30,651 nt of DNA from Brachybacterium sp. UMB0905. Lineage in GTDB: Bacteria > Actinomycetota > Actinomycetes > Actinomycetales > Dermabacteraceae. This document shows positions 8,072 through 15,606 of this stretch, in pieces. Numbering within the stretch: the first letter of the stretch is position 1; each line of letters opens with the position of its first letter. The position numbers and the translations under genes are program-made. The notes beneath the pieces were generated by a model. The model had not been told where the DNA came from. It was given only the letters and a program-made list of their open reading frames with translations, and ran no database searches. Location: the NCBI RefSeq assembly GCF_002871795.1, contig NZ_PNHL01000001.1:42902-73552 (forward strand), in the 5' to 3' direction.

Positions 8072-8772
8072 CGGGCCACGTCCCAGGAGGCGATCCACTC
8101 GGCGAGCACCGGATCGGCCAGGGACTCCAGGCGGCGCGGGGCGCGCGGCTCCTGCCCGGGGATCGACGGCACCGCAATCAGCTGCGTGCCCGCGGCGAGC
8201 GCGGCCTGCGCCCCGGTCTCCGAATCCTCGAAGGCCAGGCAGTCCGCCGGCTCCGCGCCGAGCGCCCGCGCCCCGGCCACATACATGTCCCCAGCGGGCT
8301 TGGGATGCTCGACATCCTCGATCGCAATCGACGCATCGACCAGGTCAGTGATCTCGAGCCCCGCGAGCTTCGCATCCAGCATCTCGCGCGCCGAGTTCGA
8401 TGCCACGGCGATCGGGCGCTTCGCCGCGATGGCGCGCAGGGTCTCGAGCGCTCCCGGCAGCGGTGTGAGCTCCTCGCCCACATGCTTGCGGTGCGCGGCC
8501 AGCAGCTCCTCCCCCACCAGCAGTGGGTCCTTGTCCACGGCCTCGGCGATGGTGCGCACCACTGTCTCCGCATCCCGGCCGGTGATCTCCTTGCGGGTGG
8601 TGGGGTGCAGCGTGACGCCGTGCGCGGCCAGATACTCGTTCTGCAGCTGCACCCACTGGCCCTCGGTGTCCACCAGCAGGCCGTCGCAGTCGAACACCAC
8701 GGCCGACGGGGCCCAACGCGGCGGCCAGGTGTCCAGGGGCGAGGCGGGCAGCGACGAGGTCGAGGAGTTCAT
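8068..8772 (-). CDS. HAD-superfamily (beta-PGM-like) phosphatase, first copy
   Basis: This 234-residue HAD hydrolase is paralogous to the gene after it. Motif I is VFDCDGLLVDTE, motif II ASNS, motif III EHPKPAGDMY and motif IV AFEDSETG, all intact. Compared with its neighbour, motif III has Gly in place of Pro (PAG versus PAP). I chose ATG 8772. On the minus strand, a -10 TACGCT (8785-8780) lies seven bases before it and there is no ribosome binding site, so the transcript is probably leaderless. A strong hairpin at 8838-8889 separates it from metY upstream. The substrate is unknown; the pair probably forms a two-gene unit. Confidence 0.88.
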   Translation of the reverse strand: MNSSTSSLPASPLDTWPPRWAPSAVVFDCDGLLVDTEGQWVQLQNEYLAAHGVTLHPTTRKEITGRDAETVVRTIAEAVDKDPLLVGEELLAAHRKHVGEELTPLPGALETLRAIAAKRPIAVASNSAREMLDAKLAGLEITDLVDASIAIEDVEHPKPAGDMYVAGARALGAEPADCLAFEDSETGAQAALAAGTQLIAVPSIPGQEPRAPRRLESLADPVLAEWIASWDVAR

Positions 8773-8779
8773 GCGGCCC

Positions 8780-8785
8780 AGCGTA
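8780..8785 (-). promoter_or_regulatory. -10 element of the HAD gene pair
   Basis: TACGCT on the minus strand is followed by GGGCCGC and then the ATG at 8772. The same string TACGCTGGGCCG precedes the GTG start of crcB2. This fits a leaderless actinobacterial promoter. No -35 box is evident. Confidence 0.5.
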
Positions 8786-8837
8786 TCCAGGGCGGGTGGG
8801 TAGGGGCTGGGTGGGGGCCGGGGCGCCGTCACGCACG

Positions 8838-8889
8838 GGTGCTGTGCGGACGTAGCTGGCACTATTGCCAGCTACGTCGCCATAGCACC
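8838..8889. repeat. Strong 13-bp-stem hairpin between metY and HAD genes
   Basis: The inner arms GACGTAGCTGGCA (8849-8861) and TGCCAGCTACGTC (8866-8878) are perfectly complementary around the loop CTAT. Outer arms GGTGCT (8838-8843) and AGCACC (8884-8889) extend the palindrome to 52 bases. It lies after metY and may terminate that transcript, but no T-run follows on either strand. It shares only CTACGT with the other palindromes and may be a distant relative. Confidence 0.6.
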
Positions 8890-8983
8890 ATTCCGTGACG
8901 CAGCCCGCGGACACCGACTGAGCTCGCCCACCGGAGCAGGCCCGTCGGCCAACCGCCTCGTCGGCCCCAGCCCGCCCCTGGCC

Positions 8984-10273
8984 TCACGCGCTCGCGGCGG
9001 CGAGGCCTTGCTCGAGGTCGGCGATGATGTCGTCGATGTGCTCGATCCCCACGCTGAGGCGCACGAAGCCCGGGCCGGTGCCGGCCGCGAGCTGCTCGGC
9101 TTCGCTGAGCTGGGAGTGCGTGGTGGAGGCGGGGTGGATCACAAGCGAGCGGACGTCGCCGATGTTCGCCACGTGCGAGTGCAGGCTGAGGGCGTCGACG
9201 AAGCGCTTGCCGGCCTCGAGCCCGCCCGGGAGGGTGAAGCCGAGGACGCTCCCGGTGCCGCGCGGCAGGTAGCGGTCGGCCGTCGCCTTGTGCGGGGAGG
9301 ACGGCAGCGACGCCCAGGTCACAGACTCCACCCGGGGATCGGCCTCGAGGAACTCGGCGACCTTCCGGGCGTTGTCCAGATGCCGCTCCATCCGCAGCGG
9401 CAGGGTCTCCAGGCCCTGGGCGATGAGAAAGGCGTTGAACGGGGAGATCGCCGGGCCCAGGTCCCGCAGCAGATTGGTGCGGGCGCGCGTGGCCTGCGGG
9501 GCGGGCAGACCCGCGAACACGAGCCCGTGGTAGGACTCGTCCGGCTCCGTGAACTGCGGGTATTTCTCGGCATGGGCGGTGAAGTCGAAGCTGTCGCCAT
9601 CAACGATCACGCCTGCGATCGACGTGCCGTGCCCGCCCAGGAACTTCGTGGCCGAGTGGACCACCACATCGGCGCCGTGCTCGAGGGGGCGCAGCAGGTA
9701 GGGGGTCGCGACCGTGTTGTCCACGACCAGCGGCACCCCCACCTCATGGGCCACGTCCGCGATGGCGCGCAGGTCCGGGATGTCCTGCTGCGGGTTCGGG
9801 ATCGACTCGACGAAGAAGGCACGCGTGGTGGTGTCTGCGGCGGCGCGCCAGGACTCGGGATCCGTGGGGTCTTCCACCCACTGCGGGGTGATGCCCAGGT
9901 GCGCAAGGGTGTGCTTGAGCAGGTTGAACGACCCGCCGTACAGGCTCGGTGAGGCGACGACGGAGTCTCCCGCACCGGCGAGGTTCAGGATCGCGAGCGT
10001 GATGGCGCTCTGCCCGGAGGCGACCAGCAGGCCGGCAGCCCCGCCCTCGAGCGCAGCGATGCGGTCCTCCACCACGGCCTGCGTGGGGTTCGTGATGCGG
10101 GTGTAGATCGGCGCGGACTCCGTCAGAGCGAAGCGGTTCGCGGCCGATTCGGCGCTGGGGAACACGAAGCTCGTGGTCTGGTGGATGGGCAGGGCGCGCG
10201 AGCCCGCGGCGGCATCCGGCTCCTGGCCGGCGTGGATGGCGAGGGTCTCGAAGCGGGGGGCGGTATCGGTCAT
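8984..10273 (-). CDS. metY: O-acetylhomoserine aminocarboxypropyltransferase (sulfhydrylase)
   Basis: This 429-residue PLP enzyme of the Cys/Met metabolism family makes homocysteine from O-acetylhomoserine and sulfide in the cytosol. The N-terminal region ETLAIHAGQEPDAAAGSRA and PIYTRITNPT are typical of MetY rather than cystathionine synthase. ASGQSAI and LVVDNTVATPYLLRP follow. The PLP lysine is in HSATKFLGGHGT. Length is normal for MetY. The ATG at 10273 has AGGAGT five bases upstream. It stands alone between two structured intergenic regions, with no metX visible in the window. No riboswitch could be recognised upstream. Confidence 0.92.
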   Translation of the reverse strand: MTDTAPRFETLAIHAGQEPDAAAGSRALPIHQTTSFVFPSAESAANRFALTESAPIYTRITNPTQAVVEDRIAALEGGAAGLLVASGQSAITLAILNLAGAGDSVVASPSLYGGSFNLLKHTLAHLGITPQWVEDPTDPESWRAAADTTTRAFFVESIPNPQQDIPDLRAIADVAHEVGVPLVVDNTVATPYLLRPLEHGADVVVHSATKFLGGHGTSIAGVIVDGDSFDFTAHAEKYPQFTEPDESYHGLVFAGLPAPQATRARTNLLRDLGPAISPFNAFLIAQGLETLPLRMERHLDNARKVAEFLEADPRVESVTWASLPSSPHKATADRYLPRGTGSVLGFTLPGGLEAGKRFVDALSLHSHVANIGDVRSLVIHPASTTHSQLSEAEQLAAGTGPGFVRLSVGIEHIDDIIADLEQGLAAASA

Positions 10274-10593
10274 GGCGGACTCCTAGCTGGTCGGTGTCGG
10301 TGCCAGCGTGCCGCGTGGGGACGGCAGGGACGAAGGAGTGTGAAGGACTGTGACCCGGGCTCTCCTTCACGGCGCTGCACGCACGATTGTGAAGCGCCCC
10401 TGACCGATGCAGCCCGCCGCCCCGTACCGGTCACCCCTCTTCCCGAGAGCGCTGCGTTTTCGTGGGAATTGGCCTGCTATTCCCACGAAAACGTCGCCGT
10501 CTGCGCTTGGGGATGGCGCAGAGAACGGGGTGAGAGCGCGGCGGGGCGCGGCAGGACAGCGCATTCAGCACGAGCTGGGGCGCGCCTCGCCCC
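10274..10593. other. Intergenic region between ABC-F and metY
   Basis: This 320-base gap between two leftward genes holds the metY ribosome binding site at its left end and palindromic repeat copy C at 10449-10506. I see no reading frame with coding character, no T-run terminator and no recognisable RNA gene in the rest. Confidence 0.6.
10449..10506. repeat. Intergenic palindromic repeat, copy C (best conserved)
   Basis: The arms CGTTTTCGTGGGAAT (10455-10469) and ATTCCCACGAAAACG (10479-10493) are a perfect 15-base inverted repeat around a nine-base loop containing GGCCTG. The outer arms continue imperfectly (GCGCTG against CGCCGTCTGCGC). Of all copies this one has the most regular stem. It lies downstream of metY's promoter side and after the ABC-F gene's stop. 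Confidence 0.9.
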
Positions 10594-12321
10594 TCAGGCC
10601 CCCAGCTCGAGCACCCTGCCCTGCCAGCGGCGACGCAGCCAGCGGTCATGCGAGGCGATGAGCACGGTCCCGCCCCACTCCTCCAGAGCCGCCTCCAGCC
10701 GCGTAGCCGTGACCAGCGCCAAGTGGTTCGTCGGCTCATCGAGAACCAGCAGCTGCGGCGGGTCCAGCAGCACCGCGGCGAGCATGACCCGGCGCAGCTG
10801 GCCGCGCGACAGCTCCGTGAGGAGCCGATCCAGGTCCCGAGGGTGTACCAGCCCGAACAGCTCAGGCACGTCGTCGGACCCCGGGTCCACACCGGCTGCC
10901 GTCCGTAGATGCTGGCCTACTGTGCGTCCGGGGATCGCCGCATCGTCCTGCCCCAGGTGCCCGACGCGCAGGCTGCGTGAGCGCTCCACGGTGCCGGACG
11001 TGGGCTCCAGATGGCCGATAACGAGGTCCAGCAGCGTGGACTTGCCCGCCCCGTTCGGCCCCGTGACCAGCAACTGCTCACCCGCGGACAGCGCGACGGA
11101 CACTGGAGCGAGACGTCCCTCGACCGCCGCGTCCGTCACCGCCACCTGCACCCCGGACGATCCTGGCGCCGTCGGCAGGTGCGTGAGATGCAGTTCGGCA
11201 GGAGGCTTGCGCACCTGCTCCACCTCCAGCCGCTGAAGCCGCATCCGCGCCTCACGCAGCCGACGCGAGACCCCCTGAGCGTTACGGTCTCCGTGGTACT
11301 TCCGCGCCATGCGCACCTCCGCGCGCTTGGCCGTCAGCTGCCCCGCAGTCCCGGCGTCCTGCACGGCGCGCCGCAGCTCCTTGAGCTCCTTCTGCTCGGT
11401 CCGAAAACGCTGCTCCCAGCGCTCCCGAGCATCCATACGGGCCAGCAGGTAGTCGGTGAAACCGCCGGTGTAGGCGGTGAGAGCGCCGGTGTGCTCGTGC
11501 AGCGGCGACTCGGCGGGGTCCAAGTCCAGCTGCGCCTGTGTCGCATCGTCCAAGAAGGCGCGGTCGTGGCTCGCGATGAGCACCGAGCCGGGATGATCGG
11601 TGATGGCCTCAACGAGGAACGCGGCGCCGGCATCATCGAGGTGGTTGGTGGGCTCATCGAGCAGCCACGTGGTAGGGCGGGCTATGAGCAGGTGCGCGAG
11701 AGCGAGCCGCTCACGCTGCCCGCCGCTGATCTCTCCCAGCCGTCGCTGCTGCGGCACATCCTCCAGGGAGAGCCCGGCGATGACCTCCGCGGCACGGTGC
11801 TCGGCGTTCCACACGTCCGCGATCGTGGCCGCAGCCAGCAGCGCGTCGTAGCGCTGCGCAACCTCCCGGGCGGTGGGGCTCGGGCCGGGAGCATCACGCG
11901 TTCCAGCACCCCTCTCCTTGCATCCGTTCGCGAGCGCCTCCCCGGCGCGCTCAAGCTCCGCCTCGAGGAGGCGGGAGCGCTCCAGCGCATGGGCCACCAC
12001 GTCCTGAACCCTCGCTTTAAGGGCGAACGGCAGCTCCTGGCGCAGCAGGCCCACCGGCTCGGGCGCGCTCACCGTGCCGGTGTCGGCGGTGAGGTCGCCG
12101 GCCAGGATCCGCAGCAGGGTGGATTTGCCGGAACCGTTCTCGCCGAGCAGGCCCGTAGGGCGCCCGGCGGGCACCACGAAGGACACGTCGGTGAGGACGC
12201 GACGATCAGGGTAGGAGAAGGAGACGCCGTCGGCGCGCAGGTGTAGGGCTGCGGCACCGGGATCGAGGGGGCCGACGGGATCGTTGTAGACGACGGGATC
12301 GTTGTAGGGGTGCGTGGGCAT
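10594..12321 (-). CDS. ABC-F family ATPase, probable ribosome protection protein
   Basis: This 575-residue protein has two ABC domains and no membrane segments. Walker A motifs are GENGSGKST (60-68) and GPNGAGKST; Walker B motifs are TWLLDEPTNHLD and LLVLDEPTNHLA. The first signature is intact (SGGQRERLALAHLL), but the second is LSRGQLRRVMLA, with Arg replacing the second Gly. The second D-loop Asp is also replaced (NHLALVTATRLE). The linker between domains is basic and helical and ends in QVRKPPAELHL, as in macrolide-type ABC-F proteins of antibiotic producers (TlrC, OleB, SrmB). The likely role is displacing an antibiotic from the ribosome; a housekeeping translation factor is possible. GGGAG lies six bases before ATG 12321. 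A possible leaderless mini-ORF precedes it. Confidence 0.85.
   Translation of the reverse strand: MPTHPYNDPVVYNDPVGPLDPGAAALHLRADGVSFSYPDRRVLTDVSFVVPAGRPTGLLGENGSGKSTLLRILAGDLTADTGTVSAPEPVGLLRQELPFALKARVQDVVAHALERSRLLEAELERAGEALANGCKERGAGTRDAPGPSPTAREVAQRYDALLAAATIADVWNAEHRAAEVIAGLSLEDVPQQRRLGEISGGQRERLALAHLLIARPTTWLLDEPTNHLDDAGAAFLVEAITDHPGSVLIASHDRAFLDDATQAQLDLDPAESPLHEHTGALTAYTGGFTDYLLARMDARERWEQRFRTEQKELKELRRAVQDAGTAGQLTAKRAEVRMARKYHGDRNAQGVSRRLREARMRLQRLEVEQVRKPPAELHLTHLPTAPGSSGVQVAVTDAAVEGRLAPVSVALSAGEQLLVTGPNGAGKSTLLDLVIGHLEPTSGTVERSRSLRVGHLGQDDAAIPGRTVGQHLRTAAGVDPGSDDVPELFGLVHPRDLDRLLTELSRGQLRRVMLAAVLLDPPQLLVLDEPTNHLALVTATRLEAALEEWGGTVLIASHDRWLRRRWQGRVLELGA
12274..12306. repeat. 18-bp tandem duplication in the ABC-F N-terminus
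   Basis: GACGGGATCGTTGTA occurs at 12274-12288 and again at 12292-12306, giving the peptide repeat YNDPVVYNDPVG in the first 17 residues of the ABC-F protein. The left copy runs into the genome-frequent word GGCCGACGGG. The duplicated part precedes the first ABC domain. Confidence 0.75.
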
Positions 12322-12362
12322 GGATCAGCTCCCGGGGTCTCAGAACGGATGGCGGGGGCGGA

Positions 12363-12374
12363 TCACAGGCGCAT
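12363..12374 (-). CDS. Possible leaderless leader peptide Met-Arg-Leu
   Basis: Reading the minus strand, the -10 element TATGGT (12386-12381) is followed by GAATCC and then ATG CGC CTG TGA. The start codon thus falls where the transcript would begin. The peptide would be Met-Arg-Leu, ending 41 bases before the ABC-F start codon. Met-Arg-Leu followed by Arg is the minimal macrolide arrest motif of ErmDL-type leaders; here a stop replaces the second Arg. No clear terminator/antiterminator lies between it and the gene, so a regulatory role is speculative. Confidence 0.3.
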   Translation of the reverse strand: MRL

Positions 12375-12409
12375 GGATTCACCATAAGCACGCCCAGCGA
12401 GCATGCGCC
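12368..12409 (-). promoter_or_regulatory. Promoter region of the ABC-F gene with flanking inverted repeat
   Basis: An eight-base inverted repeat, GGCGCATG (12368-12375) and CATGCGCC (12402-12409), brackets the -10 TATGGT. Its right arm covers the -35 position and its left arm covers the transcription start. It may be an operator. No good TTGACA-like -35 is present. Confidence 0.35.
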
Positions 12410-12437
12410 ACAGAATTACCCTGGGCAGCGCGTGCGT

Positions 12438-12540
12438 TGAAGCGCCCTGGGTTTCGTTCCGATCCAAACGAAGGAGAATCGGAACATGCCCAAGAAGTAC
12501 ACCCCCGAGCTGCGTGAACGTGAATCGCCCCGGGTTTGTT
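12438..12540 (+). mobile_element. IS3-family insertion sequence remnant
   Basis: TGAAGCGCCCTGGGTTT (12438-12454) looks like the left terminus of an actinobacterial IS3-family element. It is followed by AAGGAGAA and, from ATG 12486, the typical OrfA start MPKKYTPELRER. After 12 codons the frame breaks into a second terminus-like sequence, TGAATCGCCCCGGGTTT (12521-12537), in the same orientation rather than inverted. Only about 100 bases of the element remain. The second terminus abuts the stop codon of murQ, so the insertion or its decay touched the end of that gene. No transposase is functional. Confidence 0.65.
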
Positions 12541-13486
12541 AGAGGCTCGCAAGCGCCGCGACGGCGGTGCGGATCCCGGCGGGGTCGCCCACGCGGTGCG
12601 GGTCCCGGGGCGCGCCCTCGAGCGCGGCGCGTGCAGCGCCCACGTCGGCCCCCGCGAGCAGCGCCACGAGCGCCACCCGCACGGACCCGTCGGCCTCCTG
12701 CAGCACCTCAGCGGCGCGCGCCGCATCCACGCTGGTGGCCTGCATGAGCATCCGCACGGTGCGCGCCACGAGCTTCGCGTTCGTGGGCCGCACGTCGATC
12801 ATGAGGTTCCCGAACGTGGTGCCGAGCCGCACCATCATCGCCGTGGACAGGGCGTTCAGCGTGAGCTTCTGGGCGGTGCCGGCCTTCATGCGGGTGGAGC
12901 CGGTGACGACTTCCGGGCCCACTGCCAGCAGGATCGGGTGGTCGGCGAGCTCGGCAAGCGGCGCTTGCGGGTTCGCGGAGATCAGCGCCGTGGGCATCTC
13001 CGCCTCACGAGCCGCCTCGAGCGCGCCCTGCACGAAAGGGGTGCGGCCGCTCGCGGCGAGCCCCACGACCACATCCCCGGCCGAGCATTCCTTGCGCACC
13101 AGCTCCCGGCCCGCCTCCACGGAGTCTTCCGCGCCCTCGACGGCCTCAAGGAATGCCCCGGCGCCACCGGCGATATGGGCGGTGACCATGGACGGGTCGG
13201 CATTGTAGGTGGGAGCGAGTTCGACGGCGTCCAGCACGCCGAGTCGGCCCGACGTGCCCGCGCCGACGTAGTGCACGGTGTGCCCGGCGGCGATCGCCTC
13301 GACGCACACCTCCACGAGCGCGGCGATCTCGGCGGCGCGCGCCTGCACGGCGGCAGCGACCGTTGCGTCCTCGGCGAGGATCACGTCCACCATGCCGCGC
13401 GCATCGAGGCTGTCGAGCTCGGCGCTGGCCGGGTTGCGCTCCTCGGTGGGAGAGGCGAGGTCCACGAGCGAGGTGTCCAGATCCAT
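12539..13486 (-). CDS. murQ: N-acetylmuramic acid 6-phosphate etherase
   Basis: This 315-residue cytosolic SIS-domain enzyme cleaves the lactyl ether of MurNAc-6-phosphate to give GlcNAc-6-phosphate and lactate during cell-wall recycling. Family motifs are all visible: TEERNPAS near residue 14, GAGTSGRLGVLDAVE (with the first catalytic Glu) followed by PTY, EGAEDS (second Glu region), GLAASGRTPFV and GPEVVTGSTRMKAGTAQKL. On the minus strand, TACTGT sits six bases before ATG 13486 and there is no ribosome binding site, which suggests a leaderless mRNA. It is divergent from a BadF-type kinase that could supply its substrate. The TAA stop lies inside an IS terminus, so the last residues (AALASL) may be altered. 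Confidence 0.94.
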   Translation of the reverse strand: MDLDTSLVDLASPTEERNPASAELDSLDARGMVDVILAEDATVAAAVQARAAEIAALVEVCVEAIAAGHTVHYVGAGTSGRLGVLDAVELAPTYNADPSMVTAHIAGGAGAFLEAVEGAEDSVEAGRELVRKECSAGDVVVGLAASGRTPFVQGALEAAREAEMPTALISANPQAPLAELADHPILLAVGPEVVTGSTRMKAGTAQKLTLNALSTAMMVRLGTTFGNLMIDVRPTNAKLVARTVRMLMQATSVDAARAAEVLQEADGSVRVALVALLAGADVGAARAALEGAPRDPHRVGDPAGIRTAVAALASL

Positions 13487-13492
13487 GCGTGC

Positions 13493-13498
13493 ACAGTA
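13493..13498 (-). promoter_or_regulatory. -10 element of murQ
   Basis: TACTGT on the minus strand, six bases (GCACGC) before the ATG, fits a leaderless start. No -35 box is recognisable. Confidence 0.55.
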
Positions 13499-13533
13499 GC
13501 GCCCCGCCCCTTAGGGCCTCCCCGCGCACCCTT

Positions 13534-13648
13534 CGCCGAGACCGCTGCATTGTCGCCATCGCCGAGACCGCTACGTTTCGGTGGGAATGAGCGCGGGTTA
13601 AGCACGGAAACGTAGCGGGATTCTGGGTGCGGAAACGTAGCGGGATTC
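13534..13648. repeat. Compound palindromic/direct repeat cluster, copy D
   Basis: This murQ/kinase intergenic cluster has four related half-sites. CGCCGAGACCGCTGCAT (13534) and CGCCGAGACCGCTACGT (13560) are direct repeats. CGGAAACGTAGCGGGATTC occurs twice in inverse orientation, ending at 13623 and 13648. The second and third half-sites form the usual inverted repeat (CCGCTACGTTTCGGTG against CACGGAAACGTAGCGG). The half-site CCCGCTACGTTCTGGTG of copy E belongs to the same subtype. The cluster lies between the two divergent promoters. Confidence 0.8.
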
Positions 13649-13690
13649 GGGGTGGAGGGGCCGACGGGGCGTGCGGCTCGGGGCGCTGAC

Positions 13691-13696
13691 TACGAT
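13691..13696 (+). promoter_or_regulatory. -10 element of the BadF-type kinase gene
   Basis: TACGAT would direct transcription from about 13703, leaving a leader of some 19 bases that contains the GGGGGAGGA ribosome binding site. No clear -35. Confidence 0.45.
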
Positions 13697-13721
13697 GGCC
13701 GCAGTCGACGAGGGGGAGGAC

Positions 13722-14741
13722 ATGACGCAGGACGACGTCGGAACACGGGCGGCGGGCGCAGGAGCCGCAGCCCTGAGCCCCACCACCAGCACCGTCATCG
13801 CCGGAGACATCGGCGGCACCAGCTCTCGGGTGCTCCTCGCCCGCCCTGACGGCACCATCCTCGCCGAGCACACGGGGCCCGGCGCGAACCTGCGCTCCTC
13901 CGGGCTCGCCGCACTCGACGGCCTCGCCCGCACCATCGGCGAGCTGCTGGAACGCGCCGCCGCCGACCCCGCCGCCGTCCGCGCGGTCGCGCTCGGTCTC
14001 TCCGGCGCCGGCCCCGCCCGTGTCCGCGATATCCGCGACGCGATCGCCGAGCGACTCCTCCCCCTCGGCATCACCACCACAAACCTGCTGGTCACCGACG
14101 ACCTGCTGACCGCGTTCCTCTCGGGCGGCGTAGGCGATACGGGCCTGCTGGTCCTCGCGGGCACGGGCGCCGTCGCCGTCCGCGTCGAGGATCGCCGCCC
14201 GGTGCGGCGCCGCGATGGCATGGGCTGGCTGCTCGGCGACATCGGCTCCGCGGTGTGGCTGGGCCGACGCACCCTCGAGGTCGTCGCCGCAGACCTCGAC
14301 GACCGCGGCCCCCGCACCTCCCTCACCGAGCAGGTGGGCGCTGACCTGGGCCTTGACCTGCGCGACGGCACGCAGCCGCCCTCCCCCACGGGCGACCTCC
14401 GCCAGGACCTGATCCGCGCGCTCGACGACGCTGTCCCGGCAGGCTCCCCGTCGGCCCTGGGACGTTTCGCCCCGCTGCCCGCGCGCGTGCCCGACGACCC
14501 GGTCGCTGCCGGGATCCTCGACGCCGCCGCCCGCACCGTGGAGGACACCCTCGCCGCGCTCGACCTGGACGGCACCCTGCCGGTGGTGCTCGCCGGGTCG
14601 GTGCTGACGTCCGATGGGCCGCTGCGTGAGCGGGCGCTCGCGCTCATCGCCGGTCAGGGCCGACGGGTGGGCACTGCCCGCGACGGCCTGCCCGGAGCGC
14701 TGCTGCTGGCCCGCGACCTCGCCGCGGGGCAGAGCGCATGA
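13722..14741 (+). CDS. BadF/BadG-type N-acetylglucosamine/MurNAc kinase-like protein
   Basis: This 339-residue ASKHA-fold kinase has the phosphate-1 motif GDIGGTSSR near residue 30, the phosphate-2/GTG motif VLAGTGAVAVRV, GWLLGDIGSAVWLGR typical of BadF/BcrA-type sugar kinases (COG2971), and an adenosine segment VVLAGSVL near the C-terminus. Such kinases phosphorylate GlcNAc, MurNAc or glucosamine. The divergent murQ suggests that MurNAc-6-phosphate is made here and passed to MurQ; this is context inference. I chose ATG 13722, just after GGGGGAGGA, although the spacing is short. ATG 13695 overlaps the -10 and was rejected. Its TGA overlaps the ATG of the next gene as ATGA. Confidence 0.85.
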   Translation: MTQDDVGTRAAGAGAAALSPTTSTVIAGDIGGTSSRVLLARPDGTILAEHTGPGANLRSSGLAALDGLARTIGELLERAAADPAAVRAVALGLSGAGPARVRDIRDAIAERLLPLGITTTNLLVTDDLLTAFLSGGVGDTGLLVLAGTGAVAVRVEDRRPVRRRDGMGWLLGDIGSAVWLGRRTLEVVAADLDDRGPRTSLTEQVGADLGLDLRDGTQPPSPTGDLRQDLIRALDDAVPAGSPSALGRFAPLPARVPDDPVAAGILDAAARTVEDTLAALDLDGTLPVVLAGSVLTSDGPLRERALALIAGQGRRVGTARDGLPGALLLARDLAAGQSA

Positions 14742-15535
14742 ACGCCGAGCAGCGGCGGCCGGCCGAGCAGCCGGAGGCGGCGGAGCAGCCCGAGACCCCG
14801 CGTCTCGAGCGCCGGCGCCGCACCTGGCACCACCGCCTCCTCTCGGAGAACGTGCGCAGCCTGATCGCGCTGGTCATCGCCGGGCTGATCGGGGCGGTGC
14901 TGCAGCTCGCGGTGCCGGACCTGAACTACATGACCACAGAGGACCCGCGCGAGCGCATCATTCTGCTGACGCTGCTGCTGGTTCTCGTCGGCTCCATCTA
15001 CTTCATGGTCACGGCGCTGCTGGTGCTGCTGGTGATGCGGGGGCTGCCGCGCGCCCGGCAGGTGGCGCTTGCGCGTCTGCCGCGAGCCCGGCTCTCCCTG
15101 CGCTGGTACCGCTGGGTCGGAGGCAGCTCCGGGCCGGTCGGCAACGTGGTCTCGCTGGTGGTCAACGCGGTCGCGGCGTCGCTGCTGCTGATCATCCGGC
15201 CCGGAGGGGTGTCGGTGACGTATCTGCTGCTGCTGACCGCCGGGGCGATCATCACCGTGTGGATCTCCACCGTGGTCACCTACGCGATGGAATACATGGC
15301 GCAGGACGCGCGCGGTGATGCTTTCTCGCTGCCGGGCACGCCGGGGCCCGAGCGCACTTTCTCCGACTACCTGTACGCGGCGGTAGTAGTGCAGGCCTCC
15401 AGCGGGACCGTCGAGTTCGTGCCGCTCACGACGCCCGCCCGTCGGATCGTGCGCAATCACGTGATCCTCGCGCATGTCATCTCCACGGTGCTGATCTCGC
15501 TGGGCGTCTCCGTGGTGATCTCCGCAGTCAGCTGA
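14738..15535 (+). CDS. DUF1345-family membrane protein
   Basis: This 265-residue inner membrane protein starts with a polar Glu/Pro/Arg-rich stretch (1-40). Four or five hydrophobic segments follow: about 45-66, 81-105, 133-152, 157-177 and 240-262. The C-terminal signature ERTFSDYLYAAVVVQASSG with a following RRIVRNHVILAHVISTVLI matches DUF1345 (COG4291), whose function is unknown. The ATG lies within the kinase stop codon (ATGA), so it is co-translated with that gene. A role in sugar recycling is not shown by the sequence. A palindromic repeat (copy E) follows the stop. Confidence 0.8.
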   Translation: MNAEQRRPAEQPEAAEQPETPRLERRRRTWHHRLLSENVRSLIALVIAGLIGAVLQLAVPDLNYMTTEDPRERIILLTLLLVLVGSIYFMVTALLVLLVMRGLPRARQVALARLPRARLSLRWYRWVGGSSGPVGNVVSLVVNAVAASLLLIIRPGGVSVTYLLLLTAGAIITVWISTVVTYAMEYMAQDARGDAFSLPGTPGPERTFSDYLYAAVVVQASSGTVEFVPLTTPARRIVRNHVILAHVISTVLISLGVSVVISAVS

Positions 15536-15606
15536 GGTGCGAGAGCACGCCGCCCTGCCCCCATCGCGCCCCGCCCCTGTTCGGCGAGCGCGGCTCAAGA
15601 TTTCCG

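Noticed and set aside
13534..13648. A CRISPR array at the repeat cluster
   Set aside because: Repeats are both direct and inverted, irregularly spaced, and only four in number; no cas genes are present.
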